Shown here: positions 58,901 through 64,000 of the stretch, piece after piece
How positions within the stretch are numbered: position 1 is the stretch's first letter
Layout: each line of letters begins with the position of its first letter
NCBI GenBank assembly: GCA_016712745.1
Contig: JADJQN010000003.1
Coordinates: 1,612,001 to 1,676,000, forward strand
Length of the DNA: 64,000 bases
Reading direction: 5' to 3'
From: Sandaracinaceae bacterium
Lineage (GTDB): Bacteria > Myxococcota_A > Polyangia > Polyangiales > JADJQN01
The notes under the pieces: model-generated
Told to the model about the DNA's origin: nothing
What the model saw: only the letters and a program-made list of their open reading frames with translations
Databases searched by the model: none
Program-made: the position numbers and the translations under genes

Positions 58901-60565
58901 CGCGGCGGTTCCGGTAAAGAGTACGCCCGCCTTGTGCGAGTTTCCGTCGGTTGCGTAGAGGCTGATGGTGAGCTGCGTGGGCAACGCGCCACCGTCCAGA
59001 CGCGTCGTGCGAAGCTGTACCGTGATCGCTTCGCCTTCACGAGCGCGCACTTTTTCAGAGCTCACTTCGACGAGAAGGGGCGAGCGGCCCGTCCACAACT
59101 CAGCGGAGGCCAACGAGGTGCTATGCGCAGCAGAGAGGCTCGCTACGACGCGCAAACTTTCGAGGGGACTACTCGTTGCAGGCACCGTGAAGTGAAACAC
59201 GGCGGGCCTGCGTGGCCCGATGCGTCCCATCAATCGGCCACGCGGCCCGTCGAGCACAACGTCTTGCTGCGTGGGCCAACCGCCCTCGTCGTCCGCGACC
59301 GTCACCGTAACGACGTCACCGGGCTGCGCAAATACTCGGTCGAACTCTGCGTGCAAGGCGCGCTGCGGCGGAATGCGATCGTCGATGCGGATCGGGCGTT
59401 CCTGTCGATGCCCTCGGACCTCGGCGTGAAGGCCAGCGGACGATGCAACGACTTCGGCGATGAAGTTGCCGTTCGCGTCCGTGCGTACGCGGACGTCTTG
59501 GCTCGCGGCTGGGCCAATCACGATGGTCTCGTTGGCCAGAGGCACATAGCGCCCCGACGAATCGCAACCTCGTACGTGGCCCCGCACGTGAATGGTGTCG
59601 CCGCTCGCAAACATGGGCCGGTCAGTTGCCATGTAGACGCGTGGGTCGCACGCGTCGAATCGCGCGTGAGCTACGTCGGCCCAGGCGATGTCGTCGCCGC
59701 GGCTTGCTACGATTCGGATTGCGGTCTCGTTGCGTGCGGGAAATCTCACGCGGCCGTCCGCCCCGGTCGTGAGCTCAGCTACAGACCCGCCGCCATTCTG
59801 CTCACGCACCAACACGCCAGCGAGAGGCGCGCCATCGGCGTCGGTGACGAGCACTGCGTCGTGCTGATCGCCGCGTCTCGCAAGAACCACCATCTCACCG
59901 ACCGACACAAGGGCGGTCGCGCTCCAAGCGGCCGCCTGGAAACGAACTAGGTACACGCCCGTTTCGAGATGACCGAGCGGCACCTGCACCTCGCTCCAGT
60001 CGGATGCAGACACGCCGTACGTCTCTACGTCGCTCTCCTGCGATTCATTCGAGTTGTACACCTCCGATTCCTGATCGGAGTCGACACGGTGCCCCCGGCG
60101 CGTTCTTGCCGGAACATTCACGCGCATCACCTGCAGGAGAGACAAGCGCGTGCCACGTCGCGGAAAGCCGATTTCAGCGGTGTTGCTAGGCGCACTTCCC
60201 GTACGAGATGGATGCAGCAGTAGTTCTTCCGCCTCGGCGCCGAGAGGTCCGGATGCAATAGCAACGCCTTGACGTTCGGTGCGCGCTCCAGCGAGAAGGG
60301 CGCGAGGGTCGAGCACGCGATAAAGCGCCGCTTGCAAGTGGCCGCCGGCCGGTGAGTGAAGCTGCACGCGCGCGGTGGCGTTTTCGCCTGGCCGAAAGCG
60401 ACGCTCTGTGTCCACAAGGACAAAGGGCCGCTCTGGCTGCGAGCTAAGATCGCCGTTGATTGCGTGGCCGCGTGGATTCGATCCACTCCACCACTGCGCG
60501 CGCGCGCCCACCGCCGTGAGCGTCGCGAGAAGCACGATGAGCGTTCCGGCAATTTTCCGGTTCAT
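55904..60565 (-). CDS. Alpha-2-macroglobulin family protein with embedded STN-like segment
   Basis: 1553 residues with a signal peptide ending near GARAQ. Residues 40-780 contain repeated macroglobulin-type beta-sandwiches (YMATDRPMFASGDTIHVRGH is the MG2-like motif). Residues about 809-880 contain SLSVIAADLARAGG and VSIRAVDLPWDLVVARVAEA, like the STN (secretin/TonB short N-terminal) domain, followed by a Gly/Ser stretch GLGMIGSGSGYGSGAGGFG at about 890-908. The C-terminal part has MG and helical TED-like regions (EQLLDAIAGEAAALTAMRTD). No thioester motif (CxEQ) is present. Its start is overlapped by 4 bp by the DUF2135 gene. It probably guards the periplasm or binds proteases. Confidence 0.9.
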   Translation of the reverse strand: MNRKIAGTLIVLLATLTAVGARAQWWSGSNPRGHAINGDLSSQPERPFVLVDTERRFRPGENATARVQLHSPAGGHLQAALYRVLDPRALLAGARTERQGVAIASGPLGAEAEELLLHPSRTGSAPSNTAEIGFPRRGTRLSLLQVMRVNVPARTRRGHRVDSDQESEVYNSNESQESDVETYGVSASDWSEVQVPLGHLETGVYLVRFQAAAWSATALVSVGEMVVLARRGDQHDAVLVTDADGAPLAGVLVREQNGGGSVAELTTGADGRVRFPARNETAIRIVASRGDDIAWADVAHARFDACDPRVYMATDRPMFASGDTIHVRGHVRGCDSSGRYVPLANETIVIGPAASQDVRVRTDANGNFIAEVVASSAGLHAEVRGHRQERPIRIDDRIPPQRALHAEFDRVFAQPGDVVTVTVADDEGGWPTQQDVVLDGPRGRLMGRIGPRRPAVFHFTVPATSSPLESLRVVASLSAAHSTSLASAELWTGRSPLLVEVSSEKVRAREGEAITVQLRTTRLDGGALPTQLTISLYATDGNSHKAGVLFTGTAALNARGVGTVPIQMRGPGPWIVEARDGSAAAEIVVWERDRPAQLSERGELSVALDGTSIAPGSPLQVHVRMPATGRTWVTLEQGAVWSEGLMQHGGTIELAVPPEATGMASVVVSHIARGRVSTASSTIEVISSRPLSLAVQTDKVVYEESARAHVVIQARGEDGAPRDAVATLWMADAGYWDSGDDDYPMPGPYLRRPGRMASGADSTHPLTYGAEEGRVLPHALLEWNGHALPASTYRHAWGWSGDVIQFEKNASLSVIAADLARAGGLPGASVCDAIARANPSVSIRAVDLPWDLVVARVAEALNTFAKVDARGRLRIACPGEAPGEDGLGMIGSGSGYGSGAGGFGRRSSREQRLYGTLHFIGLIPLGPDGREELDLVLPGQPGRFRVEVLAIANDGGGDRAHAIMETRRTLQATADVAPSLSLGDETTGDIAVVAPTLAGQRVPLRIEVANGLELLQPAPTEVTLDARGRAHAQLHFRARSSGNQRIAVTAGTGSTADAIQATVRVGPSSAAIPVALRALVASGPTDVQMALPALAADSEVTIEWNGDAVAAVANVLSDLRAPRWNTPAMRIDRLVSLNGLHAALDGRTDPPAERLREQLLDAIAGEAAALTAMRTDDESLAWWQGMSSDVRLTAEALVAMRVNDPGGAWRGALDRLMRAVRNPATLSSAEAAWLALAFATTRSSSPGVVRTLIARIEEAPPNDISSLDAATRAAALANLTEAKNTFASRLESAIRAMLASQSTPTQCRGAAWYMCFEARGDRASVMRAAVLLMTLHRDGARLLAMQVAQWVAQEPAMDRMWMWGTEEADKLALFAALANGQRPGVFETLIDGRPATLLNGRVRIPASARALTLRFAANAERIGWLRIDGVVSAQAPTSPQGTARFGRRFEHGRDGWSLVIEAQTRASERNIDLTIPMPAGLEISPAFHRPGVHTWVDQGVLHVRLASSPRRALTVPLLRTARGTFSAGTAVLRTTNRDVWSVVPPVSVSVTDP

Positions 60566-61482
60566 GGCTGCTCCGTGTGGGCGGCGGCGATCATCGCATC
60601 GGTGATCTCGACTTCACCGAGGGTAAGAAGTTGCCCGTCTCGCTGAGCAAGCAGGTCAAAGCGCCACCGTCGTTCGGCGCGCGTACCAGGAAACAACACC
60701 ACTTCGGCGTGCACCGGCGTTTGCTGCGCAGCAGGTGCTGACCATGCGTCGAGGCGCTGAAGCAAGCGACTGCGCTCATCCGTCAATTGGAGCCGCACAT
60801 GATTGGGCGCCGGCTCGCGCAATCGCGTGTCAATTCTCTCGAGCTCTTCCAACATCTCTTCGTACGTTCCCCAACCGCGGGAATCTTCGAACGACGCGGC
60901 TGCCCAATAGTGCACCTTCACCCGGAAGCGTCCCGCTCGCGCCGTCGATAGCACGTAGGCTTGCGAACCGAATCCAATCGCGTCTTGCGAGAAGTCGAGC
61001 AAGCTGCCGCCGCCGCGCGTTTCGCGATGATCCCATTTGCATGTCTCGCCGCCTGGTTCACGCACCCACAGATCAATGATCTCACCTGTGGATGGCCACG
61101 TGAGCACGATCATCATTTGCACGGAGTCGCCCGTGTGCCGGAAGGTCACCGAGTCTCGGGCCACCTCACTGCCGCGTTGCACCACGATGCCCACGCGGTT
61201 GTTGCCGGGCGAGGCGACAACCGTTTGGCGTATCTGGCCTCCTTCGACAGGCACGTCGTACGTTGCGCCGTTCACGAGCATGCTAGCCGAGAGAACGCTC
61301 GGGTCCGAAACGCGGGCAAGCAACTCCACGGTCGCGCCGTCCACGATGCCACCGGTCGGCGTCTCGATCTGGACTCGCAGTGGCCCGAGAGGTCGCACGG
61401 TCGCGCGGCCCGTGGGTGCGTCTTGAGCGAGGGAAACACACGCCCATCCGAGCGTCGCAAATACAAGAATCAACGATTTCAT
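60562..61482 (-). CDS. DUF2135 secreted protein, partner of the alpha-2-macroglobulin
   Basis: 306 residues. Signal MKSLILVFATLGWACVSLAQ, then an Ig-like domain at about 37-118 (VQIETPTGGIVDGATVELLA, VVASPGNNRVGIVVQRGS). DUF2135 follows at about 121-200 with the hallmark VQMMIVLTWPSTGEIIDLWV and the GGETCKWDHRETRGGGSLLD region, and a helical C-terminus ends it. DUF2135 genes commonly accompany bacterial macroglobulins. The ATG at 61482 is chosen over an upstream non-conserved frame. It overlaps the macroglobulin gene by 4 bp, implying stoichiometric, coupled expression. Confidence 0.87.
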   Translation of the reverse strand: MKSLILVFATLGWACVSLAQDAPTGRATVRPLGPLRVQIETPTGGIVDGATVELLARVSDPSVLSASMLVNGATYDVPVEGGQIRQTVVASPGNNRVGIVVQRGSEVARDSVTFRHTGDSVQMMIVLTWPSTGEIIDLWVREPGGETCKWDHRETRGGGSLLDFSQDAIGFGSQAYVLSTARAGRFRVKVHYWAAASFEDSRGWGTYEEMLEELERIDTRLREPAPNHVRLQLTDERSRLLQRLDAWSAPAAQQTPVHAEVVLFPGTRAERRWRFDLLAQRDGQLLTLGEVEITDAMIAAAHTEQP

Positions 61483-61587
61483 TGATGCACTGACATTGGA
61501 TGCCCCATTAAGGTTCCCGCGCACAGTACCGCCATCTGAGACGGACCTCGCTGCAAACGACAACCTAACGAAACCCTAGCGAAAATC

Positions 61588-61878
61588 CCACGGCCCGAAT
61601 CGGGTATCCCTTCGTCCTCGCGCGGCTGAAACGAAAAGCTCCGCGACGGTGCCGTGTAGCCTTTCCCCCTCGCGAAAGGCATGCGATGCGGCACTCGCAA
61701 CGACCACCACTAGACTTCGAGTAGCGACCATCTTCGCACCGTACAGCGTGTAGTCCGCATTATCGTTGCTCGCGCCGTACGCGGTCCCAGCTCGCGGGGA
61801 AAGACTACACGGCCCCGCCGCTAGTTTCTTCGTAGGTTCGCCAAAGGCATTCGGAGTCGTCCGACGCCTTTCGCATCG
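61588..61878. repeat. Element B, single copy
   Basis: About 290 bp of non-coding sequence, nearly identical over about 210 bp (and similar beyond) to the reverse complement of 33315-33622. It includes the shared core CGCCGTACGCGGTCCCAGCT at 61773-61792. Internal inverted segments (CTTTCCCCCTCGCGAAAGG and others) would fold. It fills most of the gap upstream of the DUF2135 gene and lies 8 bp before an element-A hairpin. Confidence 0.88.
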
Positions 61879-61885
61879 AACGCGT

Positions 61886-61953
61886 GGGGACGATCGTTGA
61901 AATAGTGAAATAGCGTTTGGATTGCGTATTTCACTATTTCAACGATCGTCCCC
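61886..61953. repeat. Element A, complete hairpin
   Basis: Arms 61886-61912 and 61927-61953 are perfect 27-bp inverted repeats (GGGGACGATCGTTGAAATAG at the left end) around a 14-nt loop. They match the element-A hairpin at 48357-48426 except for one covarying base pair (T/A for G/C within GATCGKTGA), which preserves the palindrome. Confidence 0.92.
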
Positions 61954-61992
61954 GATTCCCTCGCGAGTGAGGCTCTGGCTTGCGCTTTGCGC

Positions 61993-62412
61993 ATGCGCGC
62001 TTGGAGGCAGCTTTGGGAACGTGGCCGAGTGGAGGAAGTAGCGCGTGATGTGGAGGCGGCGTCGCACGAGCGTCTCGTCGTCGCGCAGCTCCCGGCTGGC
62101 GCGACGCGCGCGAGCATTGACTTCGACAATTCGATACGGCTCGAAGGCTGGGAAGCGCCTGCACAAATGCGGCGCGGCGAAAGAGCTCGAGTTGTCCTCT
62201 ACTTCCGTTGTTTGCATGCCATCGAACACGACTGGCGCATTTTCGTGCATGGTGATTCGCTGTCAAACTCGGAAGCACCTCGCATCGCTTTGGACCATTT
62301 TCCGGGTCGTGATGCGGATTCAACACGCCAATGGAAAGAGGGCGAGCTCGTTCGCGATGAGTGCGAGATCAGCATCCCAACCGATTACTCCGCACGTGAG
62401 GTCGTGCTTTAG
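61993..62412 (+). CDS. Small protein, probably a degraded gene (in-frame amber near the C-terminus)
   Basis: About 139 residues: RLEGWEAPAQMRRGERARVV, a strand pair with FRCLHAIEHDWRIFVHGDSL, then FPGRDADSTRQWKEGELVRD and ISIPTDYSAREVVL. The pattern (VHG, DHFPG, W..GE.VRDE, P.DY) resembles the extracytoplasmic beta-sandwich found after glycosyltransferase-like membrane proteins. At TAG 62410-62412 the same frame continues TGWYRSATRMHASSRAILIV to TGA 62520 and completes the expected final strands. Another frame just upstream (61951-62039) encodes a signal-like peptide, VRLWLALCACALGG, so a 5' frameshift is also likely. Confidence 0.6.
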   Translation: MRAWRQLWERGRVEEVARDVEAASHERLVVAQLPAGATRASIDFDNSIRLEGWEAPAQMRRGERARVVLYFRCLHAIEHDWRIFVHGDSLSNSEAPRIALDHFPGRDADSTRQWKEGELVRDECEISIPTDYSAREVVL

Positions 62413-62520
62413 ACGGGCTGGTATCGTTCGGCGACGCGCATGCACGCATCGAGCAGAGCTATACTAATCGTGAACGACAAAGCACACGGGCCGCAGATTC
62501 ACATCGTGAACAGCCCCTGA

Positions 62521-62821
62521 GAGGGTAGGCCTTGCATCAAGAGGCGGATGCGCGACGGCGAATTGCGACGGACGATGACGGCGTTTAACGGCGGACGAAT
62601 CCGCTGACGACCGGTTCGCGAAAACGTGAGCAGCAGTATTTCATGCTCACGCGGGTTGGGCCGTGAATACGAGGGTGCGCTCAGCCGTCCGAGCGCACGT
62701 ACCTGCAGGGGCACTTGGCTTCCTCACGAACCAAGCTGCGGGGAGACTGATCAGGGATGGAGTGGGCCGAAATCGCGAGTCCGATATCGCAGCCACACAC
62801 ACAACTCTTTGAAAGTCATCC
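62521..62821. other. Intergenic region, 300 bp, with one hairpin
   Basis: No credible gene on either strand. CGTGAGCA (62625-62632) pairs with TGCTCACG (62644-62651) around an 11-nt loop, giving a stable stem without a T-run. The region should contain the promoter of the 62822 regulator, but I see no clear -35/-10 pair. Confidence 0.5.
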
Positions 62822-63325
62822 ATGTCGGACAAATTTCCGCGTTATAAGCTCATTGATTCGCGTGCAGAGCACGATGTCACCGACGCAGTCAGCGCGCTGA
62901 TCGCCATCGGGGCTAGCATGACGCGAGTGCTGACGGAACTGCGAGAACGGGGAGCATCCACTGAAATCGTGCGCGAGATAGCGCGGCCCTCTCTATATGT
63001 GGGCGTGCACGCGCACAGCGTCCGCCTTCCCGACGCGACCATCATCTCGCTTGCGCGACGTGGTTCCGCACGGCGTATTCTCGCAGCGCTCGTATGCCAG
63101 CATCGGCGCGCCTCGGGCGATGCGCTTTCCGTAGCGGAAGTGTTCGAAGCGGGGTGGCCAGGCGAGCGTGCGCATCCGGAAGCCGCTGCTGCCCGGGTCT
63201 ATTCGACGATTCGTACGTTACGGAATCTCGGTCTGCGGCCATGGATCCTCCGTCGCGACGACGGCTACTTGCTTGCGACGGAACTTGACGTTCAGACGGC
63301 GTCCGACGATTTGCTATCCGCTTAG
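62822..63325 (+). CDS. Winged-helix regulator (C-terminal DNA-binding domain of myxobacterial type)
   Basis: 167 residues. Residues about 80-155 form an OmpR/BTAD-like winged helix: ISLARRGSARRILAALVCQH, VAEVFEAGWPGERAHPEAAA, RVYSTIRTLRNLGLRPWILR and RDDGYLLATELD. This domain, with the GWPGER and RVY...LR.LGL motifs, is familiar at the C-terminus of large kinase or TPR regulators in Sandaracinus-like bacteria. Here it follows only a helical 80-residue N-terminal region without a receiver or kinase. It lies between the small degraded gene and the FG-GAP lipoprotein, so it may control either. Confidence 0.78.
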   Translation: MSDKFPRYKLIDSRAEHDVTDAVSALIAIGASMTRVLTELRERGASTEIVREIARPSLYVGVHAHSVRLPDATIISLARRGSARRILAALVCQHRRASGDALSVAEVFEAGWPGERAHPEAAAARVYSTIRTLRNLGLRPWILRRDDGYLLATELDVQTASDDLLSA

Positions 63326-63431
63326 AATGTTTGCGTTGAGAAAAAACGAAACCTGGCGAGTAGATTCGAAGCGCAGCGCTAGAAAATGTTACGGTCGTCG
63401 TGCTTCGTCAAAACAGGGGAAGGTTACTCTC

Positions 63432-64000
63432 ATGAACGTCAGCCTGATGCGTTTCACGTTGGTGTTGTTACCTTCACTTCTTCTTGGATGCGGCTCGTCG
63501 CCGCAAACTGCAATCGGAGATGGCGGGGCAGATTTATCACTCGACGCCTTCCGCGCGGACGCCTCCTCAACCGACGCATTCGCGAGCGACGCGCTGAGCG
63601 ATGCCGCCGAAGTCGATGGATCGAGTGCATGCACCAGCTCGGCTGATTGCGAACGTATCAATGAGGTCTGTCAGGACAGCGATCACACCTGCGCCTGCGC
63701 GGCCGGGTATGAGTTGGCCGGCAGCGCGTGCGTGCCAGAAGCCGGACTAATCCAACAGGAGTATTTGAAGGCATCGAATACTGGCGCCGATGACGGTTTT
63801 GGAGTTGCTGCTGCTGTCTCCGCGGACGGAAACACAATCGCGGTTTCCGCTGTGGGGGAATCAAGCAACGCGCGCGGAGTCGGCGGCGATGAGACGGACG
63901 ACTCAAGCGACAGCAGTGGGGCAGTCTATGTATTCGCACGAGACGGCGTGACCTGGCGACAGCAAGCCTACATCAAAACGTCCAACAGCGAGGCCGGCGA
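63432..64000 (+). CDS. Lipoprotein with EGF-like module and FG-GAP repeat (3' truncated by window edge)
   Basis: The frame is open to the window end. MNVSLMRFTLVLLPSLLLGC is a signal peptide with lipidation Cys20. An Asp/Ala tether (ADLSLDAFRADASSTDAF) follows, then a Cys-rich EGF-like module (CTSSADCERINEVCQDSDHT, CACAAGYELAGSACVP) and the first FG-GAP-like propeller blade: YLKASNTGADDGFGVAAAVS, ADGNTIAVSA, GAVYVFARDG. FG-GAP lipoproteins of this kind are surface or adhesion proteins, abundant in myxobacteria. At least 189 codons are present, and the remaining propeller blades lie beyond the window. Confidence 0.88.
   Translation, partial: MNVSLMRFTLVLLPSLLLGCGSSPQTAIGDGGADLSLDAFRADASSTDAFASDALSDAAEVDGSSACTSSADCERINEVCQDSDHTCACAAGYELAGSACVPEAGLIQQEYLKASNTGADDGFGVAAAVSADGNTIAVSAVGESSNARGVGGDETDDSSDSSGAVYVFARDGVTWRQQAYIKTSNSEAG

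Noticed and set aside
58556..59950. 464-codon plus-strand frame inside the alpha-2-macroglobulin gene
   Set aside because: It is antisense to clear macroglobulin domains and has His/Arg-rich composition without recognisable structure.

Overview
The window looks like a chromosomal segment of a myxobacterium-like delta-proteobacterium (Myxococcota). The sequence is GC-rich and densely packed. It carries Ser/Thr kinases, two sigma-54 enhancer-binding proteins, an alpha-2-macroglobulin and many lipoproteins whose mature ends are low-complexity Asp/Ala tethers (VDAG, DASS and similar). No rRNA, CRISPR array, transposase, integrase or phage gene is visible. Both edges cut genes: a RibD-like reductase at the left and an FG-GAP lipoprotein at the right.

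From 1 to about 46 kb the content is mostly housekeeping and envelope biology in short operons. In order: a reductase, DUF4911, a 5'-3' exonuclease, DUF2752 and an EamA transporter; a Ser/Thr kinase; a sigma-54 activator translationally coupled to a degenerate receiver-GGDEF protein; a three-PDZ RseP protease and rsmB, followed by tRNA-Pro; a TPR/PEGA lipoprotein group; a membrane heterodisulfide-reductase-like Fe-S oxidoreductase; an isolated FliO-FliP pair; a cysteine-less glutaredoxin-like protein; thiolase and acyl-CoA dehydrogenase; an FHA-type sigma-54 activator; a PpiC isomerase with an outer-membrane-type protein; a hydrolase with a second site-2 protease; a penicillin-acylase lipoprotein; a transglutaminase; NAD synthetase. 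A seven-gene minus-strand run follows (hypothetical, ccsA-like, hemA, hemC, arsA-like, glmU, crotonase). Then come thioredoxin, a zinc-ribbon pseudokinase and a divergent class II DAHP synthase.

From about 46 to 64 kb the window is accessory. It encodes lipoproteins and secreted hydrolases (Notum/pectin-acetylesterase type, PHB-depolymerase type, a PKD-glycosidase-like protein), gene remnants, an alpha-2-macroglobulin with an embedded STN-like segment plus a DUF2135 partner, and a carboxy-terminal-HTH-only regulator. Palindromic non-coding repeats of at least three families punctuate this part. One family (element B) is shared, inverted, with a repeat locus at 33 kb.

The items most worth checking are: an in-frame amber codon splitting rsmB with the frame unchanged on both sides; a second amber (with a possible frameshift) in the small gene at 62 kb; the palindromic repeat families; the STN-like insertion in the macroglobulin; the Cys-less glutaredoxin; the zinc-ribbon pseudokinase; and the receiverless activator paired with a pseudo-receiver. 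Domain names come from recognising motifs by eye, and no database search was possible.
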